NCBI GenBank assembly: GCA_032622095.1
Contig: CP136068.1
Location: 159,421,465 to 159,485,464, forward strand
Source of the DNA: Siphonodentalium dalli
Taxonomy: Eukaryota; Mollusca; Scaphopoda; Gadilida; Siphonodentaliidae
DNA: 64,000 nucleotides
Direction: 5' to 3'
Shown here: piece after piece, positions 1-10,589 of the stretch
How positions within the stretch are numbered: position 1 is the first letter of the stretch
How the letters are laid out: the number at the start of each line of letters is the position of its first letter
The notes under the pieces: model-generated
What the model saw: only the letters and a program-made list of their open reading frames with translations
Told to the model about the DNA's origin: nothing
Database searches by the model: none
Program-made: the position numbers and the translations under genes

Positions 1-449
1 TAAAGTGTTCCCACTTCTGTATGCATGCAATGGCAAGAGAAGGATACTATTGTCCATTCCATTTATAATATAAATGATAATTTGTTCATGCCTGCGAAAA
101 CAAAAAAAGTAACAAAGCACATTTATTTACCCGTCATTTGTGACGGGCAAGCCCCTAGTACATATATTAATACACACTACCTTATATGTCAGTCCCTGTT
201 ATCAGTCCGTTGTTTCCCACACTGCAGTGAAGCACAAAATATCAAAAAGGAGTGACCAGCCTGCCTGCTACCTCAGATAATCACCAATACACACACTCAC
301 CATGTTCAGTTGCAGTTGCATTAGCACATAAGTGCAACATGAGGAGACTTTTGAAGAAAGTTTAAAGAGGCTGAAAATGTTAATTCTCTATTTTAAGCCA
401 TTAAGCCTTCCATGATGGGAGCTTCCTGGTTTGTGCGCGAAAACCATGT

Positions 450-682
450 GCCAATGCATTCTCTTATACATGCGAGTCGACCATAGGTCGCTTCGCATAT
501 ATAAGAGAATGCATTGGCCTAAAAATTGTATATTATTTTTTATAATTATTAAAGAATATAAGAAAAACAATGATAATTTTGTTTCAAAGAATTTAAGAAA
601 TATTGATAAAAATTGTTAGGCCAATGCATTCTCGTATATATGCGAGGCGACCTATGGTCGACTCGGATGCATATGAGAATGC
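450..682. repeat. Inverted pair of 69-bp palindromes
   Basis: Two hairpins, 450-518 and 620-682, flank an AT-rich spacer. The first starts GCCAATGCATTCTCTTATAC and folds back on itself around a 3-nt loop. The second is the reverse complement of the family consensus and its right arm is degraded (GGATGCATATGAGAATGCG). Unlike later copies, no TTAA-bounded outer element is visible here, so this pair is either older or a free-standing form of the inner unit. Confidence 0.85.
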
Positions 683-781
683 GTTTTTTCAATGTATGCC
701 CTTGGAAAGCTGTTCCACTGAATAGTTCCATTACACATCCATGTTTTTTTGAGTATCGCCTTGATCTGTCAAAACTTTGGA

Positions 782-1010
782 CAGGGACGTATAGCGAGTG
801 ATGAGGGCGTTTTCACCCCAGAAACTTGGAAACTCCCCCCCCCCTCCCAAACTTTGGTAAAAATGTTCAACAGTGGGAAATTTCATGCCTGACAAGACTT
901 CGTTTGGAAATTATACACCACATGCAGGTTGAAATTGTTCTCATTGTCTGGTTTGTTGTTTTTAAACCAACAATGGCATATTTTACTTATTCATCGTCAT
1001 CATATTAAAT
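782..1010. repeat. Fragment of dispersed repeat, possible hAT-like remnant
   Basis: It begins CAGGGACGTATAGCGAG and contains a run of C followed by an AAATGTTCAACAGT-GGAAATTTCA motif. The same motif recurs at 2600-2660 and inside the transposon at 27934-29028. No right terminal repeat or target duplication was found, so this is a partial copy. Confidence 0.4.
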
Positions 1011-1753
1011 GCTCTCTACCAATTTATTGACAGATTTTAATAATTTGGATTGGGATCTATATGGATGTAATCATGTGTAGAATATAAACATTACTGTTGA
1101 TGATGACATATGGTAAAGTATTTTAATTTGCTAACGTATTGTATCAGCTCTCACTGTGTGGACCAACCAATACGGCATTCAGGTTGGGTATGGTTGAACA
1201 TAGTGAGTTTATAATAATAATTTATAAATTTTGTGCTACTCTGGTAGTTTTTTTTTTTCAATTCTGCCATCTCTTTTTTGAGAAAATTGTTCTCTTAATC
1301 TTGTCTTTGTTATAACTGGGCCCATGCATTCTAGCGTGCTATACTGTCTGATTTTCTCAATAAGCCCTAATAAAGAAGGTTGGGTCATTTCCAGTTTACA
1401 GGAATAAATATACCTCGTATACAAAAGTATACATATGCCTAGCGCATCTAATTGATCCCAATTTTTTATTCCCACTATGCCAGCCATAGGAGATATATCT
1501 AATATATGACGCTACATGGTAAATGAAGTGCGCCATGTTTCAAGTTAGTAGATCCGACCTCTACTTTGCCATATTGTCACAAGGCATAACACAAATGTTG
1601 CACAGGTCTTCGTGCAAAACGATATTTGCAGTCATGTTTTTGTTCTATGATTTTGAGTTATGTCTCTTGAATTGAATCCAACAAGCAGCGAATTCCATAT
1701 TGAACTATTATAGTTGAATATCAATTACTAATGTAATGCTGTGTATCTTGCAG

Positions 1754-1823
1754 CCGAAGAACACCGCATGTGGCAACGGTCAGATCAGCCTTCCCGGGAA
1801 AGAAGACACCACCACGTGTTTAG
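1754..1823 (+). CDS. Possible isolated exon of 70 nt
   Basis: This GC-richer segment is preceded by a good acceptor (TATCTTGCAG) and followed by a weak donor (TTAG/GTTTGT). The open frame reads PKNTACGNGQISLPGKED and continues with TTTCL. I do not recognise the domain. The call rests only on splice-site shape and composition, and no neighbouring exon supports it. Confidence 0.22.
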
Positions 1824-2030
1824 GTTTGTTTATTTATAATAGTGATCGTTATGTAAAAATTGAATCATGTTCATTTGCTGAATTCGGCTTGCATACATAT
1901 AGTGCCATGTAGTTAGAGCGGAGCACATCCGCATCGATTGCACTGCATTAATTTGCATATCAAGGGTTAAATGGATAATTGTGTGGTATACGACTGATGT
2001 CGAGTTAGCGGTGGTTTATTTGGGGTACCC

Positions 2031-2033
<3 letters not shown>

Positions 2034-2064
<31 letters not shown>
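2034..2064. repeat. (TA)n microsatellite
   Basis: About 15 uninterrupted TA units. Confidence 0.95.
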
Positions 2065-2065
<1 letters not shown>

Positions 2066-2283
2066 CTTTATTTCCTCCTCATGGGAGAACATCGATACAT
2101 ATACAATTAAATCACAGAAAGAACAGAGAAATCAACGAAAGAATGACAATATATACACAAATATGACATACCGTCATATATAATATATTTACAATGAAAT
2201 AATAAAAAATATAGCAATGCTGTATATCGAAACATTCTTACTTCAAGGCGTATTTGACATAGTCACACACGCACCCGTACACA

Positions 2284-2310
2284 CTCTCTCTCTCTATTTC
2301 TCTCTCCTTT

Positions 2311-2348
<38 letters not shown>
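2284..2348. repeat. (TC)n microsatellite
   Basis: A CT dinucleotide tract interrupted by TATTT and CTTTGTT. It produces long spurious Ser/Leu and Arg/Glu ORFs on the two strands. The flanking 2260-2480 remains C-rich and low in complexity. Confidence 0.95.
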
Positions 2349-2351
<3 letters not shown>

Positions 2352-2562
2352 CGCATACCATCGACACCACAAACATCCCCTCCCTTACACACGCAAAGCA
2401 CCCGTATACCCTCTCTTTATATTTTTCTCTCTCACCCTCGCCCCACAAACACACATAGCATCCCTATGTTTCACACACAAAGCTAGCGAACACTGATGCA
2501 CATCATGCACGGATACTACTCCCATCACGCACAATTTAGTCCAAGTTAGAGCCAATGTTATA

Positions 2563-2800
2563 CCATGCTGACACCTCCAACCGGAGTGCAAGCAAATATG
2601 TTCAACAGTTGGAAATGTTACGTCTGACACAACATTAGCCGGAATGTGTACACCGTATATCGGTTGGATAGTTATCATTGTGTAGTTTTCCAACCATTGA
2701 TTGGTGGGGCATCATTTGTGTTTATACCATTAGTAAGATATGTTTTTTTTTTTTAAATTTTAGTCTGAAGTGGCCATTAGTTAGACAGTGTCCAGCCTTA
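2563..2800. repeat. Dispersed repeat fragment with TTCAACAGTTGGAAAT motif
   Basis: Shares the TGTTCAACAGTTGGAAAT motif and a downstream CCAACC-type stretch with 840-985 and 28000-28640. Ends are not defined. The interval 2800-3465 shows no further feature I can support. Confidence 0.4.
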
Positions 2801-3468
2801 TGGGGTGTAAGGTTGTAAATGTCCTACATTTGTAACGCTTAATGAACCAGTTACCCTGGGAGTTTGAGCAAGAAATTGCAAGGTGTACACCCCGATGACA
2901 ACCCTCTGGCAACCGCGTATTTCGTTGGATGTACTACAGTAATAAACTTTAAATTCACTAACAGTATGGGAGGACAAGAACACATTTGTTTTGCCAAGAT
3001 AGATTATGAATGACAAAAATATTATAATAGTCGAACGCGCGTAGCAATAGTTCAATGAAAATTCACTGTTTGTTGCATAATCAAATAGCGCCCACCACCA
3101 AGCTCAATACTGATCAAACTCAAATCCTCATATATACACACGACCGAGATAGTATGCGACAATCCATGTGCGTACTATCAGTGACATAGAGAAGTATTGT
3201 ACACATAACGATTCCCACATCAAACAGTTGAATAAGGAATCAAACGAACTGATATCTTTACTATGTGTATTCCAAAGGACATAGCACTCGACCAACGTCG
3301 GTCATTATCCCCGGAGATGACACACAATGACCTACCGTCAAACTATGTTATCGATTCTATAATCATTAGAAGGGCATCGGAGGGCAACAGTAAAACAAAC
3401 AGTCAAGAGTAAATACATCTTAGATTCGTGCATTGCGACTGGACTACATACCTTACATACAATGACTA

Positions 3469-3931
3469 TTAACCCTTTACCCAACAAAACGGCCAAAAAC
3501 GCCCAAATAAAGCTTCAACAGCCTAAAATATATTCGCCTGTCCCAATAACACCATACACATATGTATATCATTGGAACCGGTTCATTGACCACATTGTGA
3601 TGGTTACAGTTATGCCCTGTGCCAATGCATTCTCTTATATATGCGAGTCGACCATAGGTCGCCTCGCATATATAAGAGAATGCATTGGCCTAAAAAAAAA
3701 TCTTTTTTAACACTTTTATCATTTTTTCTTACATTCTTTAACAATTTTATAATTTGTTCTTACATTTTTTAACAGTTTTTATAATATTTTTCTTCATTCT
3801 TTGACAATTTTATCATTTTTAATATGTGTTAAGCCAATGCATTCTCTTCTATATGCGAGGCGACCTATGGTCGACTCGCATATATAAGAGAATGCATTGG
3901 CACAGGGCCGTTCTGTTGGGTAAAGGGTTAA
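3469..3931. mobile_element. TTAA MITE, family 1, with two palindromes
   Basis: A 463-bp element bounded by TTAA on both sides. The terminal inverted repeats are CCCTTTACCCAACAAAACGG on the left and its near complement, CCGTTCTGTTGGGTAAAGGG, on the right. TTAA target choice with CCC/GGG termini is the established signature of the piggyBac superfamily. Inside are palindromes at 3621-3689 and 3833-3901 in inverted orientation, introduced by CCCTGT and closed by ACAGGG. The spacer between them is a T-rich tandem of ACATTCTTTAACAATTTTAT-like units. No transposase is present, so it is non-autonomous. Confidence 0.88.
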
Positions 3932-4370
3932 AGTTAACATGGCAATAGGAGACACCAGTGAGACAAACGTCGCCCTCTTCCTCCATCAATTAAATGGACA
4001 CCACACATCGTATCCAAATTTAGCATTGCACTAAATGTTAGCCGTCTCGCATGTGATCCGAAGTTGATACGCTGTTACAGACCACGAACGATAACGGAAA
4101 CTCGAACTATATTGCTGAACAATTTACTGACATCTTGCACAAAACAATTCATTTATGTGGATTACGCAATAACCGTCGTGCCTGGCGTAAAATTAACGTG
4201 TGAAAACTAAAAAGTGGTTCAGCGAGAATTGCAACCGCAAAATGATGGCCAAAGCCAGACCTGTCCTTCTAAATCTAGAACAAAATAATTCAGTTCAACG
4301 TTTCTACTCCGCCAAAAAGGAATATAAGTTTTCTCTCCAGAGAGCACATCGCCAATATCGGAATAACCTG

Positions 4371-4809
4371 TTAACCCTTTACCCAGCAGAACAGAACGGC
4401 CCTGTGCCAATGCATTCTCTTATATATGCGAGTCGACCATAGGTCGACTCGCATATATAAGAGAATGCATTGGCTTAACACATACTGAAAATGATAAAAT
4501 TGTCAAAGTATGTAGAAAAATATTATAAAAATTGTTAAAAAATGTAAGAAAAAAATATAAAATTGTTAAAGAATGTAAGAAAATATGGCCAATGCATTCT
4601 CTTATATATGCGAGGCGACCTATGGTCGACTCGCATATATAAGAGAATGCATTGGCACAGGGTATAACTGTAACCATCACAATGTGGTCAATGAACCGGT
4701 TCCAATGATATCCATATTTGTATGGTGTTATTGAGACAGACCGAAGATATTTTAGGCTGTTAAAGCTTTATTTGGGCGTTTTTGGCCGTTTTGTTGGGTA
4801 AAGGGTTAA
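4371..4809. mobile_element. TTAA MITE, family 1, inserted in an RT remnant
   Basis: TTAA at 4371-4374 and 4806-4809 bounds a 439-bp element with CCCTTTACCCAGCAGAACAG and CCGTTTTGTTGGGTAAAGGG ends. Palindromes lie at 4406-4474 (a perfect palindrome in this copy) and 4588-4656. The longer arm here is on the right, the mirror image of 3469-3931, so the two copies are in opposite orientation. The RT-remnant frame runs into the left TTAA and continues in frame immediately after the right TTAA, which confirms the boundaries and the 4-bp target duplication independently. Confidence 0.9.
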
Positions 4810-5370
4810 ACCAACTCAGTGACCTGGAAAAATCTAACATATTTTCCATCTGTAAAAGACTTGACGAAATTTCTTAACATAATAATATAAAAAAACACGA
4901 TATTTTACGAAATATTATCATCGATGAGAGGGTGTCCCACCTGAAAAATTGATGTGCGCTAATAATCCTATTCCCAATTACGTTGATATGACAACCACGC
5001 CTGAAATCAACAATGTGAGTATCATAACATCACAACTGAAGATATCGCTGCTAGCCATCTTAAAAGAGGCAAGGGACCAGGTTTAGATATGATATAAAAT
5101 GAAATGATCAAAGCCCCACTAAAACACATTCTATCGTCTTACACCAAACCTGTCAACGCAATACTTTTCAAATGTCAGTTTCCTGATATATGGAGACATC
5201 ACATTATGTCGTATATGCACACGGGTGGTATTGTCGATTCCCTTGCAATTTCACGTTGTTGTTGTTTGTTTTTTTTTGCAATGTTTTGGATAATCCCCTC
5301 GACACTTACTTACAAAAAACATCATATTATCACACCGTGCCAAATAGGGTTTCGGAAGTCAAGTCGCACC

Positions 5371-5847
5371 GGTGACTCAGTGCCAAGTCCGATTTGTGTA
5401 TCAACCAATATACCCTGTGCCAATGCATTCTCTTATATATGCGAGTCGACCATAGGTCGCCTCGCATATATAAGAGAATGCAATGGCCTAACAATTTTTC
5501 ATCATTTCTTATTATTTTTTACAATTATTTACAATTTTAATAATGTTTTCTTATATTCTTTAACATACTTATTTTGGGTTTAGTGCCAGGGAATCTTACA
5601 TTTTTCATGGGCATCAAAATTATTACTATGAATACGTGGTGATAGTTTTGAGTTATAACATACCCCTAAGGTTTTAACCAGTTTGCTTTTAAATTCGCTA
5701 TAGCATGCTTAAGCATACCCAAACAAAATTCAACCCAAAACAAACAAAAAATCGAAAATAATTTTTTATTTTTTTATTTTTTAGGGCCAATTTTACAGAC
5801 CGTAAATTAGGGCCGATGAGATCGGCCCCTGGCACTGAAAGGGTTAA
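5371..5847. mobile_element. TTAA MITE, family 2, left end decayed
   Basis: The right end is clear: CCTGGCACTGAAAGGGTTAA, ending at TTAA 5844-5847. The left part (GTGCCAAGTCCGATTTGTGT, then TATACCC) matches the reverse complement of the right end of 8274-8516, although the first bases are degraded. It holds one palindrome at 5419-5487, with one A/T change (GCAATGGCC) in the right arm. It sits inside the RT remnant, just after the RTGDSV segment. Confidence 0.7.
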
Positions 5848-6065
5848 CAACTTGATGATGTAGAACACGAGGCCGCGCGAATAATAAGTGGTTGTTCGAG
5901 ATCAGTATCCCACAAACGTCTATTAACCGAAATGGGTCGAGACACACTCTCAGGTGCATGGAAGGCAATTGAAGAGTTTTTCACTTTTCCATAACATTGT
6001 CAATCATAAATTGCCCATATATGTGACCCGCCATATCAAATCCAGTCGTAAGTCGGTATTTTTTT

Positions 6066-6290
6066 ACCCTGTGCCAATACATTCTCTTATATATGCGAGT
6101 CGGCCAAAGGTCGCCTCGCATATATAAGAGAAAGCATTGGCCTAACAATTTGTTACAATTTTAATATTGTTTTCTTGTATTCTTTAACAATTTTATAATT
6201 TCACCCATACAGAGCTCCAGACAAACATGAGCAGACGACACTCTTCTATATGCTTCTATAGATGTGTGGGGCTCCCTGCTTCGCGTGTCA
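6066..6290. mobile_element. Hybrid element: palindrome plus GGGGCTCCCTG end
   Basis: The left end is CCCTGTGCC followed by a palindrome at 6073-6141 with several substitutions. An AT-rich spacer follows, then a second, different module from TTTCACCCATACAGAGCTCC through the GAGCAGACGACACTC core to GTGGGGCTCCCTGC. The same second module occurs at 17564-17650 and 37870-37950, there in the opposite orientation at 37870. The CCCTG and CAGGG termini suggest one short element with two unlike imperfect hairpins. Confidence 0.65.
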
Positions 6291-8273
6291 GCATGTTTAG
6301 ACCATCTAGGAGGAGATAAACCGAAAATATATAAGTAATCCTCCACGTAATCATCATTGTCGTAATCTGAAATAAACATGTGCGTCTTTCAATGGCCGGC
6401 GTTCCAAATTGAGGGTAGTTGCTATCGTAATTATGCAAAGTGAAGTTCATTCGTAGCCGCGGTTTACATTTTATTCAGAACATAATTATAACATTATGAA
6501 CTGTCAAATATTTGTAATGGAGTGGTATAGTATACATCTCACTCGGATTGCGCACACATGCAGCGTCAATGGTTAATTTAAGTAAAATACCCACTCTAGA
6601 CAACAACAAACAGTCTTGACTTTTGAATACTTTCAGTTTGATGTTGGTGTTTTATATTCTATAATAATTTGTTCAAAAGGAATGGCTTTTAAAAGTTTTT
6701 TTATTTAGGTTTTAAGACTGAGTCGGTGAGTTCGTAGTCCGATTGCATTGTGAATTATATCTCACATGCCTTGATGTATGATATGATTGACCTAATTTAT
6801 TCACAAAATTGCTATAGTACCCACTCTATCGATGAACCCGTGTGCATGTGTGGAGGTTTATATATCATAATCACACCATAATATAAGGCCTAAGCTAATC
6901 TTATTTGATGCGAATACGCATCTATGAAGTTATTTTTTGGATTAAAAAGACACAGATATATCCTAGCTTATGCATGTGTGTTGACTGTGGTTCGTTCATT
7001 ACGCTAGCGTATGGCCATATTATTACTACGGCTGCCATATATAGACAATTGATCATTCACCTCTACATTATCGAGACACCATTCCGTTATGTAGGCGATG
7101 GTAATTATCAACCTACTGTTTGGCGGCTTCGTTGTAGATATGACGCTCCTGTGAACGGCTCGAATTGAACCAGTAAGGCGACCGATACTTCCTCTGCTAA
7201 TAAACACACTCTGACAATATAAATTTGACACAATAATACCCAGCCAAAGTGCGATTTGGCACATTTTGATATTCTAAAACGTTTGATTAAAACAAAATAT
7301 TTAAAACTGTGAATTTAAATTTTGGTTTTGTTTATTTTATATTAAATTGCTTGCTCTATGTATTTTCACAAATACATGTATTCAATATAATGACAGCAAG
7401 ATATGTTGGTATACACAAATGTATGCAGATAATGAGATCGACCCTATGCCCCTTTCACGGATTCTCAGATTCATACATACAATTTCGCGAATGATAAAGA
7501 TCGTTTCCATTTTCGGTATATATTTGATCTTTTAAAAATTTTGATCTAAAAACAAACAATTGAAAAACTTAAATTTAAGTTGTATGTTTGTCCTTATATT
7601 GAAATCTAGATCAAGGTAACAACAAATTAAAAGAACAGCATTGTTTTGAATCAAAGTATAAAGGAAAACGGTGTTATAACATCCGCTGGGATATCCCGAG
7701 TCCATTTGAAGCGTCAATAGCCTTCGCAGCGATCCGCCGCGATGAAAGTACCCATGGTTATACGATACTAACCATTTCCACTCAAACTCGCGGCAACGTC
7801 GCCGCGTATTGATGTCGGCAATTTGTGGTGATTTTGGGTGCTTAGTCTGTGGGTACTGTACCCTCCTCCCAAAAACAATCAGACATATGTGACCACGATA
7901 AGAGATTTACGTCAAACTTAATACATTTTAAACCCAAATATATCTCACCGTACTATGTTAATGTAGCAACTTACTATCATATCATGTCCTAAATCATATT
8001 GCAAATTCAAAAGACTGCACATGTGGACACGGAGTACATAATGCCTTTCATATATATAATCCCAATAATTCGCCTATTAAATAAATTACTTACTTACTAT
8101 ATTTACTCATTAATAATTTAGCTTTCTGGAGATCCTGCTCTACCTTGTTTTGACAACGTGAACATTTTCTTACCTGAACAGTCATTCATATGCGAGAAAA
8201 TCAGGATGCCCTTGACTAACTCTTGCAAATAAAGATACACATAAGCCAGCAGTCAAAACAAACAAACATGACT

Positions 8274-8516
8274 TTAACCCTTTGAGTGCCAGGGGCCGAT
8301 CTCATCGGCCCTAAACCTACAAATAAGTCTGTTAAAGAATATAAGAATAAATTATTAAAATTGTAAAAAATTGTAAAAAAAAAAATAAAATTCGTAGGCC
8401 AATGCATTCTCTTATATATGCGAGGCGACCTATGGTCGACTCGCATATATAAGAGAATGTATTGGCAGAGGGTATATGGGTTGATACAAAAATCGACCTG
8501 GCACTCAAAGGGTTAA
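8274..8516. mobile_element. TTAA MITE, family 2, single palindrome
   Basis: A 243-bp element with TTAA at both ends and termini CCCTTTGAGTGCCAGGGGCC and GACCTGGCACTCAAAGGG. One palindrome lies at 8398-8466. This family has a different terminal sequence from family 1 but hosts the same palindrome, so the palindrome is a module shared by at least two TTAA families. Confidence 0.88.
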
Positions 8517-8861
8517 ATAAATACATGTACAATCGTATGACTGACTCGGGGAGAGGGTGATCGGTGATATGTATATATGTTCAACTTGTTTGTTGTCAGT
8601 CACGTTGCTTTGCCATTACATTGTATGTGATATTCAGTGTAATAACATATGCGAGAGGGGGTACCCATAAGTGAGTCAGCACTTGTCCGCCAATCCAATT
8701 GTCATTAACAAAATGTGTGTGTGTTTTATATAATGTGTTATATAAATTAGACAACTAAATATGATTAGTATGCACTTTCTATAGAATTTCGTTAAACAAT
8801 AATGATAAACCCACACATGATTCCACCATACATGATTCCACCATAGCCATAGTCATATTCC

Positions 8862-9330
8862 TTGAACTATAACGCGGTCGATAAAATCGACCACAACATA
8901 CTGATATCAAAACACGATAACTAAGTTATTAGGGGTGTAGCAAAGTCATGGTTCCATAGTTATTTATATGAGAGGAGACACTGTGTTGAATATTGCGTGA
9001 GTACTTAAAACCTTAAGATTACCTCCTGTGGGTTCCCACAATGCTCTATTCTTGGGCCGATTATAGTTTTAATATTCGTCATGATATGGCATATTTTATA
9101 ACAATGGACGTTTTATCATACGCCGATAACACCACCCTTTTTTACAAGCGGTACACATTGCGAATTATTACAAAGTTATGTAAATAACGATTTAGCCAAT
9201 GTATTTTACTTGCGTTGCTGTAATAAACTTTCAATTAAAATTAATAACAGCAATTATGTGTTCATACACCCAAACAATAATGCCAAAAATAGAACACTTT
9301 GAAAATAAAGTTCAATAACAACGAATTGAA
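8862..9330 (+). pseudogene. Decayed reverse transcriptase palm fragment
   Basis: A readable RT core in broken frames: AVDKIDHNILISKHDN, then GVAKSWFHSYLYERRHCVEY, then CGFPQCSILGP (the family motif is GVPQGSILGP), then SYADNTTLFYK (the YADD box with the second Asp replaced by Asn), then a CCNKLSIN-like end. This order is that of CR1/L2-type LINE reverse transcriptases. Stops, the altered YADD box and frame changes make it a pseudogene. 9331-10125 shows nothing I can assign. Confidence 0.75.
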
Positions 9331-10125
9331 TCGAATACGGAGTCTTTGGCACGAATCCTCAACACAATGTAAGGTGTCCTTATTGATTAGAACTTGACCT
9401 TAAAAAAGCATAACGTTTCCACGAAGAGATAAAGTGCTTTAGTAATCACTCTTCTGAATTGGCTCACAACTATATCAAAAGATTTTGTTCTATATTTTTC
9501 TGTTTATATGTACGACTAGTAGGGCAACTCGGGGTTGCCTATGTTAAAGTTGTGTGAAACTCTCTGTTGTGCGTACTTTAAAAAAATAGTTGTATTGGTT
9601 TCAAAACGTGAACATAATAAACACATTAGTTCGCAAAAATAAAAGACGATTTTTGAGGACACAGTGGTTATCATATCTCCATGAAGATACAGATGTTTTA
9701 AAGAAATGTCCAGGGGTTCCTCTGTTCGTGGTGCTATACTGTCTAATTGTGCCCGGCACAGATGGATATTTTAAGTTGATTATATTGGGCTATGAGTTTG
9801 CTCTGACAAAAAATGAAAGCAATCCTCTGATCGGGAAGATGTAATATTGTCAGATGCCAGTAGAGGATGATCATTAAAAGTGATCTGCTTGTGATTTCTT
9901 TTGTCTCAGAAAAATACTATATGTGACTGCACACTATTTTTGAAAAGGTCTTCAACACATTTACATCTCTCTTGACAAATTGTATCTTTTTGTGAACACA
10001 TTTTGAATGAAACTTTATTGCGTTATACTACATGAGCCATTATAGCATACCGTCCATCTATTTTGTCGAGGCTGTGGAATTTGAACGCCAACAACACCTT
10101 AGAACGAGATTATGGAGATGACTAT

Positions 10126-10370
10126 AGGATTACATACCTGATGTTTACATACAGCATATGGATTGATTTAATTAGGATATAAAGGTATCAATAAATTATA
10201 GGACTACATACCTGATGTTTACATACAGCATATGGGTTGATTTAATTAGATAGAAATGTATCTATAAATTATAGGACTACATACCTGATGTTTGCATACA
10301 GTGTATGGGTTGATTTAATTAGGATAGAAAGGTATCTATGAATTATATGACTACATACATTGTCAGGTCA
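10126..10370. repeat. Tandem repeat, 73-74 bp unit, 3 copies plus a partial
   Basis: Units start at 10126, 10200 and 10273 with AGGA(T/C)TACATACCTGATGTTT and share CATATGG(A/G)TTGATTTAATTAG and GGTATC(A/T)AT. A broken fourth start lies at 10347. Confidence 0.9.
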
Positions 10371-10589
10371 TGTACCTTACCAACTGAGCACACAAGGCCA
10401 CATACATTGTCAAGCCATGTACCTTTTCAACTGAGCACCCAATGTCACATACATTCCTATTTTTTACAACATTTTCTCTTTGTCAAACCAATGTCAATCC
10501 CTTTTACATCCCAAACAAAAGAAATTTCACCAAAAAATAACAAATTTCGAAAATTCCTATTTTTTACAACATTTCTTGAAATAATATAT

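Larger units (their letters stand above)
4080..6062 (+). pseudogene. Decayed non-LTR retrotransposon (RT domain), interrupted by MITEs
   Basis: Fragments of one open reading frame can be followed. Near 4200-4370 is a pre-RT stretch containing KWFSENC and AHRQYRNNL. Near 5050-5200 are RT motifs KGPGLDMI, a stop, NEMIK and FPDIW. Near 5335 is ITPCQIGFRK with RTGDSV. After the second MITE, around 5850-6050, are RT C-terminal hallmarks EHEAARIISG and SVSHKRLLTEMG. Stops and frame changes show it is dead. The catalytic palm (YADD region) is missing between 5370 and 5848. A family-1 MITE (4371-4809) and a family-2 MITE (about 5371-5847) split it. The class is LINE-like; the exact clade is not resolved. 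Confidence 0.75.

Noticed and set aside
431..801. Repeated small ORFs with QCILLYMR and RIYKRMHW peptides, recurring at every palindrome
   Set aside because: They are translations of the 69-bp palindrome in both strands. Their recurrence follows the DNA repeat, not a peptide family.
2217..2486. 89-codon ORF rich in Ser and Leu
   Set aside because: Generated by the (TC)n tract and flanking C-rich sequence.
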